Source of the DNA: a virus
Length of the DNA: 48,973 nt
Strand: one strand, 5' to 3'
Virus record (IMG/VR): IMGVR_UViG_3300044626_001725
Span: 1-48,973 of that record
Position numbers and translations under genes: made by a program. Shown in pieces: positions 27,517-36,250 of the stretch; position 1 is the first letter of the stretch, and the number at the start of each line of letters is the position of its first letter. Below the pieces are notes generated by a model. It ran no database searches and had not been told where the DNA came from. It worked only from the letters and a program-made list of their open reading frames with translations.

Positions 27517-28002
27517 TTAACCTGGTTGATCACATGGTATTGGCCACTCGATGTCATATGGATTGGATTGACGAGTGACATCACGAAGTGCTTGCCTGTA
27601 TTGCTGCCAGGCGTTGAATCGCTCAACCCCTAATCGGTCGATGGCAGACATCGTATCGGTCCAATCGGAGCTTCGAAGCTTTTCATCGCGCACCTGGCGC
27701 ACCATCCACCAAGCAAGAGCGTCATCCTGCACCCAAGACTTTTGCCCATAATCGAACCGCATCATGGGACCAGGCGCATCGCCTTTATCGATCACCACAC
27801 CGTCTTGCACGTAGGACGAAAAGGCAACGATGGGCCGATCGCATTCAAGTCTTAAAAGACCCGCAGGCGTTGGTTGATCCTCACACTGCGCGCTTGTGCC
27901 CACAAAGGCAAAGCGAATACAGCCCTGATCATCATAAAAGACAACACTTTGGGGTTGCTCCATAGACGTCTCGCTTATCGCATCGCTCTTTGCATTACTC
28001 AT
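27517..28002 (-). CDS. Tail assembly chaperone-like protein
   Basis: 161 residues. The C-terminal third fits the Phage_tail_APC pattern: VRDEKLRSSDWTD, then WQQYRQALRDVT, then PYDIEWP. Proteins with this module are usually encoded right after a tail fibre gene and help the fibre fold or attach. Here the ATG overlaps the stop of the large fibre gene by 4 bases (ATGA), so the pair is coupled. The N-terminal half carries a beta-rich segment (VVFYDDQGCIRFAFVG) that may touch the fibre. Confidence 0.82.
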   Translation of the reverse strand: MSNAKSDAISETSMEQPQSVVFYDDQGCIRFAFVGTSAQCEDQPTPAGLLRLECDRPIVAFSSYVQDGVVIDKGDAPGPMMRFDYGQKSWVQDDALAWWMVRQVRDEKLRSSDWTDTMSAIDRLGVERFNAWQQYRQALRDVTRQSNPYDIEWPIPCDQPG

Positions 28003-30638
28003 CGCATCGCTCCTATGGCAAGCAAGATGATGTCGTAGTATGCGCCGTTAGCTGCACCCCCTGCGAAGGTGATCGGGGTGCTGGCGGGCGGCGTAAAGTG
28101 CGCCACGCACACCAGTTGCTGACTGGTATTGGGGTTATAACTTGCCAGCCGATAGAGCCAGGTAAATTGACCATTAAGCGAGTAGCCAATCCCTGCGTCT
28201 GTTAACGGCAACGGACCAATAACACCTGATGACCACTTCATCGCCATCCAAAGCATCACAGGAGATGCCACCGGTAAATTCATATCAAGGCTTGCAAACA
28301 CGACCTGGGTGCCAGAGGCCATCACGGGAATCGTGACCGCATTACCCTTGATGCGAAGCGTATCAATAGCAGCATCGGCAATCTTGGCCGTTGTAATACT
28401 CGCCTGACCAATCCTTGCAGCATCGAGTGTTCCCGAGCCAATGACCGCTGCACTTAGGTTTGCAATCTTGGCATCAAGCGAACCCGATGAGATCCGATCG
28501 GCACTGAGTGTCCCTGCATTGATCTTATCGGCACTAAGGCTTGCGATCTTCGCATTATCAATGGCAGCATCAGCGATTTTTGTATTCGTGATCGTGCCGT
28601 TCTTTATATAGCTACTCTCGATATAAACACCAGCAGGAACCGAAACGCCATTAATGGTCTGCGCGCTGGTTGTTACGCTAAAAGGAACGATGGGGGTAAG
28701 CGCTGGTCCGCCCGGATTGGCAATTGAGAAGCGATCGGCACGAACGATAAAGTCTGAAACCGTTGCCCCATTCACTTCCGTTGATGCAAGACCAAAGCCT
28801 GCCACATACCCATTGGCATCGATCTTAACGGTGTACTGACCCTTAAGACCTGTGATGCTTGAGGCAGAAGCCGATAACGATTGCTCAACCGTAACGCCAC
28901 TGCCCCCTGCACTATTAAGCCTTGCCGTGACCGCGCTATAGTCCTGTGCCGCAGCAGCAGCCGCGTTTGCAGCATGGGTTGCAGAAACCGATGCTTGATT
29001 TTTATAGCTAGATGCGTTGGCTTCACTGGTTGAGGCTTGCGTTGCTGCATTGCTTGCACTGATGGCCGATTGCCCAGCTTCTGTGGCTTTGGTGCTTGCA
29101 CTACTTGCCGAGGTGGCTGCAGCGCTTGCAGAAGACTGTGCGTTATCGCGTGCTGATTGGGAAGCAACCTTGGCAGCGTTGGCAGCAGTCGATGCCACTT
29201 CGGCACTCGTGGCATAACTTGAAGCATTCGTAGCTGCGCTTGCTGCCGCGTTGGCAGAGCCCCCAGCACTACTTGCCGCCTGAGAGGCAGTTGTTGCACT
29301 GCTTGCCGCTTGAGAGGCAGAGCCTTCAGCGCTTGTTGCACTCGTTGCAGCTTGCGTGGCACTTGTTAGGGCTTCAGCAGCTTTGGTTGCAGCACTGCTT
29401 GCACTGGTCTGCGCCGATGCTGCACTTTGAGAAGCTTCCGTTGCCTTTGTGGTGGCCGTACCTGAAGCACTAATGGCAGCTTGCGCTTTAGCACTTGCCT
29501 CATCGCGCGCTGACTCAGCAGTGAGTCTTGCTGTTTGCGAAGCACTCGAGGCACTTTCAGCTTGCGTTGCGAAGCTTAAAGCCTGCGTGGCTGAGCTTGC
29601 AGCCGCACTTGCACGTGTTTGAGCAAGTGATGAAGAATCGCTTGCAAGCTGAGCACTTTGCGTTGCACTTGATGCAGAGCCTGCAGCACTGGTCGCAGCG
29701 TCTGAAGCTTGATTAGCAAAACCTGAAGCACTCGATTGCGCAGTCTGCGCTTGGGTTTTATAGACTTGCGATTCGTCTTTAGCCAATTGCGCACCACTTT
29801 GTGCGGCAATAGCTGCAAGCTTTGCACTGACCGCATCACTGGCTGCTTGAATCGCTGAAACGTTGGCTGACGCAGCACCGGCTGCAGCAAGTAGCGCCTC
29901 GCTTGCCGCTTGTGCCGAGGCGGCTGCACTCGTTGCTGATGAGACGGTTGATCCAAGCGCTGATTGCACATCGCCAAGCTGCTTGACAAGTCCTGAGGTG
30001 GGATCATCAATCAGATCAATGCGTTGGCCTAGACTTTGAAACAACTCAGTTTCTGTAATCGATCCATGCAGCACTTCAAGTAACGCTTGAACATCTTCAC
30101 CCGTGCGTGCTTCTAGCCCGTTCGTGCCCCCTGCTGGTTGCGACTGCACCCCATCAACGCTCTCCCACGTAATCCATAGTCGCCACGTCGTTGCCGGGTT
30201 CGAAGCAAGTGCAAAGACAGCACCCGAAAATTGGGCAAGCGCTTTGGCTTCTGCAAAAGTTGGTAAAGGGTCGTTATCTTCTATAACACTGCCAAAAAGA
30301 TGGGTGCGCAAATGCCCATGCCCTTGGGTGTAGGTGGGAAGGTCATGTTCAACCAACACATGGCTAATGGCGGCACTCACCTTAAAGCCTGTGGGTATGG
30401 GCGGTGGTGAGCGATCTAGGGGTTCTTGGGTGGGCTTTAATTCAATGGGGGGACTATCTTTGGCTGACCATTGAAAGCCTTTTTTAAGCGTCACAATCCC
30501 TGCATCAACAAGATCACGAATCGTAAGTCCCCGATCAAGCGGATCGCCTTGCCTTCCCAAATAAGTCATCAGCGTCTCACGCACACGCTGCGAAAAATTA
30601 GGTGCTGTGGTTGCGGGCAAATCCGTACGTTGATTCAT
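27999..30638 (-). CDS. Large tail fibre with DUF1983-like region
   Basis: 879 residues. After an N-terminal attachment part (1-210) comes a long Ala/Ser/Thr-rich helical region (about 215-600) with heptad-like repeats such as SATQAASSATTASQAAS, which should form a trimeric coiled-coil shaft. A DUF1983-like segment follows (ITGLKGQYTVKIDANGYVAG and DFIVRADRFSIANPG), as in the C-terminal part of lambda J-type tip proteins. Short repeats with TKIADAAI and SADKINAGTLSAD come next, then a beta-rich tip (about 770-879) likely to contact the host receptor. It is coupled to the chaperone gene downstream and 14 bases after the nozzle-like gene. Confidence 0.85.
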   Translation of the reverse strand: MNQRTDLPATTAPNFSQRVRETLMTYLGRQGDPLDRGLTIRDLVDAGIVTLKKGFQWSAKDSPPIELKPTQEPLDRSPPPIPTGFKVSAAISHVLVEHDLPTYTQGHGHLRTHLFGSVIEDNDPLPTFAEAKALAQFSGAVFALASNPATTWRLWITWESVDGVQSQPAGGTNGLEARTGEDVQALLEVLHGSITETELFQSLGQRIDLIDDPTSGLVKQLGDVQSALGSTVSSATSAAASAQAASEALLAAAGAASANVSAIQAASDAVSAKLAAIAAQSGAQLAKDESQVYKTQAQTAQSSASGFANQASDAATSAAGSASSATQSAQLASDSSSLAQTRASAAASSATQALSFATQAESASSASQTARLTAESARDEASAKAQAAISASGTATTKATEASQSAASAQTSASSAATKAAEALTSATQAATSATSAEGSASQAASSATTASQAASSAGGSANAAASAATNASSYATSAEVASTAANAAKVASQSARDNAQSSASAAATSASSASTKATEAGQSAISASNAATQASTSEANASSYKNQASVSATHAANAAAAAAQDYSAVTARLNSAGGSGVTVEQSLSASASSITGLKGQYTVKIDANGYVAGFGLASTEVNGATVSDFIVRADRFSIANPGGPALTPIVPFSVTTSAQTINGVSVPAGVYIESSYIKNGTITNTKIADAAIDNAKIASLSADKINAGTLSADRISSGSLDAKIANLSAAVIGSGTLDAARIGQASITTAKIADAAIDTLRIKGNAVTIPVMASGTQVVFASLDMNLPVASPVMLWMAMKWSSGVIGPLPLTDAGIGYSLNGQFTWLYRLASYNPNTSQQLVCVAHFTPPASTPITFAGGAANGAYYDIILLAIGAMR

Positions 30639-30652
30639 AGGTCGGTGCCTTG

Positions 30653-32374
30653 CTAGACCTGAGCGAGTTCTTCCACGCTTGAAGCAAGTGCGACGGACTG
30701 CACGGGCGCTGTCCCTTCAAGTTCTACTTGCCAGTGCTGGGCCATAAAGCCTGCAGGTAGTCGTTGTGCCTCTGGGCCAGGTACTGAGACGGTGTACCGA
30801 AGCGACGTTGGGGTAGGTGCTGAAAGACGGCTGCCCAGTCGTTGGATCAAGGCATTGACGGTTGCCGAGGGTAAATCAAGTGCCTCGACTTTCACAATTA
30901 CGGGATAAGCATCGGCTTGTACTTCCAGGCATGAAAAGTTAATGGGCTGCGGCGCTCGAAACACTTTGGAGCGAAAGCGATAAGTCAGTGGCGTTTGGCT
31001 GCCATCAAAGCGTTGAACGTATACGCCTGAAAGCCCATAGAGTTGATCTTGAATCGGATCGACATAAAGGGCGCTAAAAGCTAGATCAAAAAAGTACACG
31101 CCCGTACTTGATGCTGGATCGATTAAAAAGCCTCGACGACCCGAGCCGTCATCAAAGCTGCCCAGATAGAGCCCCTCGTAGTAAGCACCCATGATGCTTG
31201 CTGGCTTTAATGCCTGCCAATCAGCGCGGGTTAAAAGACCTGCGGTTAATAGCCTTGCACCCCCGCTCCCAAGCCAACATAGACCATCTTCTGAAGCCCA
31301 GGCAACCCCTGAGCCCATACTGACGACCGAGCGTGGCGCCACACAGGCTTGCGGCAGATCAATGAGTTGTTGATCAAGCGAATCAGGACTTGACCCAGAG
31401 ACCACAAGGGGTCTGCCATTGGTAAGCACCACAAGTTGCTGACCAAAAACACCCAGTGCTACAGGCTTTGAATCAGGCGGAATCACATCGTAGTTTTCTG
31501 GCCATGCATAAGCGACATAGGGTTCACAAAAGCGAATGCGATTGCCCGATATCCCTGCAAGCATGCCGTTCCAGAGTGCGCTTAAGTGCGTTAAGTTTTC
31601 AGGTGGCATCGCCCAAGCAACCGTGGGGCAGACTTCGCCAAGATCGCGCAAATCATCGGTTGTACTTGGCGTGCCGATTGCAATCTCACGCAAAAAGAAA
31701 AAGTCCGTTGCACCACTTGATCCGGTTGCCGTGCGATAAATCCTAATACGATTAATGGCATAGTTACCCGCTGGCGGTAGTGCAAAGCCAGAAAGGGTTG
31801 CTTGGGCATCACTGGGTCGGTTGTTCTCCGTACTAACGGGACTTGGTGCGCTTTCCCAACCCCAATCGTTCACATAGGTATAAACGTAATAGCTTGAAGT
31901 AAGCTCCCCTGTTCCACCTGCTAGCGTTGAAACGCTAAGGGCCGCAGTGGGCGCTGGTAGTCCAAGTGGTCTTGATACGGTGGGATAGTTTGAAGTTGGT
32001 GAGGTTGATGAGCTTGATGAGGTTGTTGATGTCGCCGTAGCTAGGCCCATCACATTATCCGTCACTTTCGGTGTCCCATCACCACTATAGTAAGTGCGCT
32101 CCGTGGTATCGCCTGTATCAAAGCCTCGCACGGCATGAACAACACTCGCCCAAGAGAGCCAATAGGTGCTGTCCGATGCAACATCGCGTCCCATGCGATA
32201 CATGCTTTGGCGCCCAATCGGAACGTTCGCTACCGTTAGTGGTGCGTTCCAACTTCTTAGATCACCACGGCCTGGACGTTGATTGCGGCTGAGTGTGCCT
32301 TGATGCTCGGCAAGTAAACTTGGATGAGGCGCTTGTACTTCGCCACTAAAGCCTGCAATCCGTATGAGTGCCAT
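30653..32374 (-). CDS. Tail nozzle/stabilisation-like structural protein
   Basis: 573 residues, mostly beta strands with repeated aromatic-Gly motifs (VYTYVNDWGWESAPSP, GLCWLGSGGARLL, GVYFFDLAFSALYVD), suggesting a beta-propeller like that of podoviral tail nozzle or gp10-type proteins. A Ser/Thr linker lies at about 112-127. Translation start overlaps the stop of the halogenase gene in TAATG, which couples the two. It precedes the large fibre gene, as expected for a distal tail piece that carries fibres. The propeller assignment is by eye. Confidence 0.7.
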   Translation of the reverse strand: MALIRIAGFSGEVQAPHPSLLAEHQGTLSRNQRPGRGDLRSWNAPLTVANVPIGRQSMYRMGRDVASDSTYWLSWASVVHAVRGFDTGDTTERTYYSGDGTPKVTDNVMGLATATSTTSSSSSTSPTSNYPTVSRPLGLPAPTAALSVSTLAGGTGELTSSYYVYTYVNDWGWESAPSPVSTENNRPSDAQATLSGFALPPAGNYAINRIRIYRTATGSSGATDFFFLREIAIGTPSTTDDLRDLGEVCPTVAWAMPPENLTHLSALWNGMLAGISGNRIRFCEPYVAYAWPENYDVIPPDSKPVALGVFGQQLVVLTNGRPLVVSGSSPDSLDQQLIDLPQACVAPRSVVSMGSGVAWASEDGLCWLGSGGARLLTAGLLTRADWQALKPASIMGAYYEGLYLGSFDDGSGRRGFLIDPASSTGVYFFDLAFSALYVDPIQDQLYGLSGVYVQRFDGSQTPLTYRFRSKVFRAPQPINFSCLEVQADAYPVIVKVEALDLPSATVNALIQRLGSRLSAPTPTSLRYTVSVPGPEAQRLPAGFMAQHWQVELEGTAPVQSVALASSVEELAQV

Positions 32375-33846
32375 TAGGGTGTGAGCGCTTGATGCCGTGC
32401 GGCAGGCTTTATCCCATAGCCATAAAACATCATGGCGTAGGACAAGTTACAAAACATCCCAAACTCACCAAAGACTTGTTTGATATCGGCAAGCTCAAAT
32501 CGCTTGCCTTTGGGCGCTTGGCTATAGCGCTCGATCCACGCCTTTTGGTGCTCGGTAAGGCCCTTGGCCTGGTAGTCGCGCCAAAAGGACGAATCAGAAC
32601 GTTTGCTGAGCGTATAGTGCATCTCCACAAACTCAAGCACGCTTTGGGCAAGTTGTCGTTGGGAGCGATTGAGGCGATCGCGCAAAAGCTCAATTGAGAC
32701 ATGCTGGTTTTGCAAGGCCTCGCGCAAACAAAGCGCCGTTGAGTTGGCCATGGCAATCGCAGTGCTCTCAAGTGGCTCACAAAAAAAGCTGCTCATCCCC
32801 ACCCCGATCACATTCTTCACCCATTGCTGCTTTCGGTAGCCTGTGGCAAATCGCAAGCGGCGAAACGAAAGCGATGCGGGCTCATAGCCGTAGTGTTTTT
32901 GCAGATGCAAGGCAAACTCGCGAGCAGCCGCATCATCACTTTGATGCGAGGATGAAAAGATATAACCCGTACCGATCCTCGATTGGAGCGGGATGTTAAA
33001 GACCCAACCACTAGAGAGCGCATGACAATAGGTGGTGTTGCGAAGCTGGGTGCTGCGATCCCGATAAGGCAATTGAATCAGCCACGCCCCATCAACAAAA
33101 AGCCTTTCGTGGGCACTGACCCATGGCTCATCGAGCGCATGTAAGAGCATGGCGCTGGATCCCGTGCAATCGACATAAAGATCAGCGGTAAGGCTTGCCC
33201 CTGATCTGAGTATGAGGCTTTCAATAGAACCATCCGCTCCTTGCGTGACAGCGCCGATCGCATCATCGAGCACTTGAACCTGTGGTCTTTGAAGCGTCAT
33301 CGCTTTTAAGCTTTTCGCGTAGGCAAGCGCATTCATGTGAAAGGCTGCCTCTTTGCTGCATGCCGCCTGACTAAACCAGCTTGCGTTATCGATAAAGCCG
33401 CGCATCCTGCGCCTGCCCGCTGAGGTGTGCGCAAACATGAAGCTTGCCTGCGCTTGCTCGGTATCGCTTGGCAGCCCCCTCAGTAAGCGATCAGTGAGCC
33501 AGCCTCGATCTAGCCCATAGGCATCAAAAAAGGGGTGAACCCAAAGCTTATCTTTGGCCTCAAACTCGGCAAACTCAATGGTCAGTTTGATCGTTCCATC
33601 CACGCTATCGAGCCAATCGGCGCTCTTAAACACCTCAAAGCCCATCTTTTGGTGCGCAAGGTGAATATGCGGCAGCGTGCTTTCGCCCACCCCAATCGTT
33701 GGGATATCCGAAGGTTCAAGCACCGTGATGCGAAGACCAGGCAGTGAGGAGAGGATCGCAGCCGTAGACCACCCCGCCGTACCACCGCCTGCGATGACAA
33801 GATGACTGATGGGCTTTGCTGACCCGTCCAACGATTGAGGTGTCAT
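32374..33846 (-). CDS. Flavin-dependent tryptophan-halogenase family enzyme
   Basis: A 490-residue member of the flavin-dependent halogenase family (PF04820 type). The FAD site GGGTAG is at 20-25 (GxGxxG), followed by IPTIGVGES (48-56). K87 in TIKLTIEF matches the catalytic lysine, and the EPLESTAIA stretch carries the matching glutamate. The diagnostic WxWxIP reads WVFNIP (about 281-286), with Phe for the second Trp, followed by RIGTGYIFSS as in known halogenases. Such enzymes use FADH2, oxygen and halide to halogenate aromatic rings. No flavin reductase is seen, so the host must supply FADH2. It lies between tail genes and is coupled (TAATG) to the nozzle gene. The target is unknown; the Trp/Tyr-rich tail protein two genes upstream is a candidate. 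Confidence 0.9.
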   Translation of the reverse strand: MTPQSLDGSAKPISHLVIAGGGTAGWSTAAILSSLPGLRITVLEPSDIPTIGVGESTLPHIHLAHQKMGFEVFKSADWLDSVDGTIKLTIEFAEFEAKDKLWVHPFFDAYGLDRGWLTDRLLRGLPSDTEQAQASFMFAHTSAGRRRMRGFIDNASWFSQAACSKEAAFHMNALAYAKSLKAMTLQRPQVQVLDDAIGAVTQGADGSIESLILRSGASLTADLYVDCTGSSAMLLHALDEPWVSAHERLFVDGAWLIQLPYRDRSTQLRNTTYCHALSSGWVFNIPLQSRIGTGYIFSSSHQSDDAAAREFALHLQKHYGYEPASLSFRRLRFATGYRKQQWVKNVIGVGMSSFFCEPLESTAIAMANSTALCLREALQNQHVSIELLRDRLNRSQRQLAQSVLEFVEMHYTLSKRSDSSFWRDYQAKGLTEHQKAWIERYSQAPKGKRFELADIKQVFGEFGMFCNLSYAMMFYGYGIKPAARHQALTP

Positions 33847-33866
33847 GGGCTTAAAGGGCGATCCAC

Positions 33867-34253
33867 TTAAAGCGCGTGAATCGCAGCACGTGCGCTTGCA
33901 CGAAGCTCCAAGATATCAGCCGGTATGGCAACACCGGTTTCTGCATGCCTCACCACATACCAATCGGTGTCGTTCAAAAAGCGGCGATTGCGCTGATTCT
34001 CAGCCACCTTCAGGCTAAGCGTCTCATCGGGTTCAACACCTGCTAAAAAGGCTGCAACCTCGTCGCGCTGCGCGTCTGTCATGGCAATCGACTGGCCATC
34101 GATCAGAATCTCTTGCACGGCTTGGATGTATTTGATGGCGTGATAGGCAAAGGAAAACTGGGGCCTTTCAATGGCAAGCACATGTCTGCCGTCGGCTTTA
34201 AGGATTGAGATGTTGCCGCTTGGCGGAATGATCATTTGATCGGTGACGGGCAT
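33867..34253 (-). CDS. Tail fibre assembly-like protein
   Basis: 128 residues. The C-terminal segment NRRFLNDTDWYVVRHAETG, then ADILELRASARAAI, resembles the R-xxL-xxTDW-xx-R-xx-LR pattern of tail assembly chaperones, though weaker than in the protein at 27517-28002. The N-terminus is beta-rich. It lies between the aromatic-rich tail protein and the halogenase gene, 20 bases from each neighbour, so all are cotranscribed. It could chaperone the short fibre proteins upstream. A second chaperone in the operon suggests two separate fibre systems. Confidence 0.6.
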   Translation of the reverse strand: MPVTDQMIIPPSGNISILKADGRHVLAIERPQFSFAYHAIKYIQAVQEILIDGQSIAMTDAQRDEVAAFLAGVEPDETLSLKVAENQRNRRFLNDTDWYVVRHAETGVAIPADILELRASARAAIHAL

Positions 34254-34274
34254 GGCGTCCTCTTTGAAAAGATG

Positions 34275-34742
34275 CTAGTAGTAATAAGCCCAGTAGGAGT
34301 TATCGTTGGTGACGGTGACCCAGTTGTCCTGCCAGTAAGGGCCTGGGTCGACGTACCGGTCATAGCCTGTGTGCTGATAGGCATCAAAGAGCCAGTAGTG
34401 ATAACCATCGCCATTGGTATAGGTGCCAATCTGCACCCAGTTATAGCCCCCGTGACCGCTATAAAACGACTCAGGACTGCCATCGGGCCACATGGGTAAA
34501 TTGGGATTCGCATTACCACCCACATTCCAGCGACCCGAACCCACGAAGTACTGACCGGTGTAGACCCATTCCCAGTACGGATCAGGATCAACCCAATAGC
34601 CATAGTTAACCTGGGTCTGATACGTCGAAGGCACCCACACACGCTCCCACCAACGGGTGCCCGCGCGCTGCAGCTTATTGATGTCTGCGCCGTTAAAGCG
34701 AATCAGCGTAACGCCCGCAAAGTTAATCGACTGCGTAGGCAT
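34275..34742 (-). CDS. Trp/Tyr-rich tail protein
   Basis: 155 residues with 13 Trp and 19 Tyr, about a fifth of the chain, plus many Gly, Asn and Asp. Aromatic motifs recur: WERVW, NYGYW, PYWEWVY, GYHYW, GPYWQDNW and NSYWAYYY at the very end. No signal peptide or membrane helix. Such composition suits a beta-structured fibre tip or carbohydrate-binding surface. It follows the collagen-like fibre gene and precedes the chaperone-like and halogenase genes, so it is probably a virion protein. It is not a family I can name. Being two genes from a tryptophan-halogenase relative makes it a possible substrate; that is speculation to test. Confidence 0.72.
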   Translation of the reverse strand: MPTQSINFAGVTLIRFNGADINKLQRAGTRWWERVWVPSTYQTQVNYGYWVDPDPYWEWVYTGQYFVGSGRWNVGGNANPNLPMWPDGSPESFYSGHGGYNWVQIGTYTNGDGYHYWLFDAYQHTGYDRYVDPGPYWQDNWVTVTNDNSYWAYYY

Positions 34743-34768
34743 GGCTTAAGTGCGTTTCCAAGAACGAT

Positions 34769-35392
34769 CTAGGTGTTGATCGTGAGTACGCCACCGGAGA
34801 CCGAAAAGGTGGCACCGACCGGACCCTGTGGGCCTTGAGCGCCTTGGGGCCCCTGAGGTCCTGCAACACCTTGTGGGCCTTGAATCCCTTGAGGGCCCTG
34901 TGCGCCATTAGTGCCGTTTGCACCATTCGCACCTGCCACACCTTGTGGCCCACGGATCTGGGCAACAACCGCAGCAGGAATTTGCTGAGAGCCATTAAGC
35001 CATGCAGCCCCTGCGTTATTCACCGCTGTGACTTGTGTGGTGCCTGCGCTATTAACCTCACCGACCTTCGTTGAGCCTGCGCTATTTACGGCAGTAACTT
35101 GGGTGGTGCCAGCTGTATTGACTGCGTTCACTTTTGCAGTGCCTGCGTCATTCACCGCAGTGACTTGAGTAGTGCCTGCTGTATTAACCGCATTCACTTT
35201 GGCAGTCCCCGCATCATTGACCGCAGTCACTTGCGCAGATCCCGCGGCATTCACGGCCGACACATTGGCATTACCAATGGAGGACTCTGACGCTTTGGCA
35301 AGCAGCAAGAGCTCCGTGGCAGTCGTTGCCCCGGAGACGCTATTTAACCGCGCCTGAAGCGTATTGCTATAGGTTGTAAAGTCAACGGGCAT
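34769..35392 (-). CDS. Collagen-like tail fibre protein
   Basis: 207 residues in three parts. A short head is followed by about eight 11-residue repeats of the type AVNxAGTxxVx (residues 46-130) and then 16 perfect Gly-X-Y triplets (148-195), ending in a short beta segment ([10 protein letters not shown]). The Gly-X-Y block should form a collagen-like trimer and the 11-residue repeats a helical or beta stalk. Such proteins are common in phage side fibres. It is next to another short fibre-type gene (35401-35751) and the aromatic-rich protein gene. Confidence 0.85.
   Translation of the reverse strand: MPVDFTTYSNTLQARLNSVSGATTATELLLLAKASESSIGNANVSAVNAAGSAQVTAVNDAGTAKVNAVNTAGTTQVTAVNDAGTAKVNAVNTAGTTQVTAVNSAGSTKVGEVNSAGTTQVTAVNNAGAAWLNGSQQIPAAVVAQIRGPQGVAGANGANGTNGAQGPQGIQGPQGVAGPQGPQGAQGPQGPVGATFSVSGGVLTINT
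34808..34951 (-). repeat. Gly-X-Y (collagen-like) coding repeat
   Basis: Sixteen consecutive Gly-X-Y codon triplets, mostly GPQ, GAN, GVA and GAQ, inside the fibre gene. The DNA is a 9-base tandem repeat, likely to vary in length by slippage. Confidence 0.85.
35003..35257 (-). repeat. 33-bp tandem repeats in fibre gene
   Basis: About eight 33-base units coding [11 protein letters not shown]- and [11 protein letters not shown]-type repeats that alternate in pairs, so a 66-base higher-order unit is visible. Recombination between units could change the fibre length. Confidence 0.82.
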
Positions 35393-35400
35393 GGCTTAGC

Positions 35401-35751
35401 TCAAAGTCCAGCAAGTGCAAGCGCCTGGGTTTCAGCAAGCTGCGTTTGAAGGGAAGCAATCGTTGCGCCATCAGCAAAGCCTTGCGGGTTTGCAGCGCTG
35501 TAGGGTGTGTAGCCAAGCGCTTGGGTGATATTGCTTGATGTGAGTTCTGCGCGAATCGCAGCACTTGATTTGTTTTCAACCGCACTTAAGCCCAGATTGC
35601 TTCGAGCACTTGTTGGATTGGCTAGATCGGCAAGGTTTGCACTAGCTATAAGCTTTTGAGCAAGCTCGCCATTCAGTCCAACAAAGTTGGCATCAAGCTC
35701 TGCATTGGTAAGCGGTGCCCCTTTAGCCTGGCGTGTCGTAATGCTTGCCAT
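35401..35751 (-). CDS. Short tail fibre protein
   Basis: 116 residues with the common fibre motif: ARSNLGLSAVENKSSAAIR, then ITQALGYTPYSAANPQGF. The LGYTPY segment is a hallmark of phage tail fibres and pyocin fibres. The end is a short coiled coil (IASLQTQLAETQALAL). It is too short to be a full fibre, so it probably acts as a linker that joins a larger fibre, or is one of several small fibre pieces encoded in a row here (35764, 35401, 34769, 34275). It starts 12 bases after the upstream gene stop. Confidence 0.8.
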   Translation of the reverse strand: MASITTRQAKGAPLTNAELDANFVGLNGELAQKLIASANLADLANPTSARSNLGLSAVENKSSAAIRAELTSSNITQALGYTPYSAANPQGFADGATIASLQTQLAETQALALAGL

Positions 35752-35763
35752 CGCCTGCGCTCA

Positions 35764-36222
35764 TTAAACGGCACTAACCGTGATGGTCCAAGTCACCGTC
35801 ATAGTGTCATCGGCTGCCTTATTCACCACGGCAAACACCGTTCGGCAAAGCATATCGCCACCGGTTGCAGCGTTAAATAAGCCCGCTTCAGTCACAGCGC
35901 CTGTGGCATCACCCGCTTCAAAACTTGCCACATACACAACCTTCTCGCTATTGGAGCCCGTAATCGTTGTGGAATCCAGTGCCTCGCGCGCACCGAGCAT
36001 GGCAATCAGATCGGTTTGGGCGCTAGCTGCAGCAGTCGTTCCCGCGCCCAGTGCCATATGGCTGATAGCAGGTTTTGCTGTACCCACCATGCGCGAGATG
36101 ATGTAGGCAAGCCCAGCGTTGACCACAAGATTTTCAATCGTTCGGTCTTCTTTAACCAAGCCATCTGCGCCTCGCACGCACAAGTGAACAGTGCCTTTAA
36201 GCTTTAAGCGTTCGTTGATCAT
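35764..36222 (-). CDS. Phage tail/fibre structural protein
   Basis: 152 residues. The pattern ENLVVNAGLAYIISRMVG, then ISHMALGAGTTAA, is shared with many small phage tail proteins, usually next to fibre genes. Beta-rich throughout, with Val/Thr-rich strands at the end (MTVTWTITVS), compatible with an Ig-like or jelly-roll virion domain. It lies between the repeat-helix protein gene and the short fibre gene. Function inferred from family and position. Confidence 0.75.
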   Translation of the reverse strand: MINERLKLKGTVHLCVRGADGLVKEDRTIENLVVNAGLAYIISRMVGTAKPAISHMALGAGTTAAASAQTDLIAMLGAREALDSTTITGSNSEKVVYVASFEAGDATGAVTEAGLFNAATGGDMLCRTVFAVVNKAADDTMTVTWTITVSAV

Positions 36223-36250
36223 CCCTTTGCCCTGCCCTCACCCTGATCAA

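Noticed and set aside
28772-29554. Open frames opposite and beside the Ala/Ser-rich fibre shaft
   Set aside because: They are products of the repetitive codon pattern in the fibre gene and read as low-complexity Gln/Leu/Arg strings.
35003-35257. CRISPR array
   Set aside because: The 33-bp repeats are contiguous, without spacers, and stay in frame as fibre repeats.
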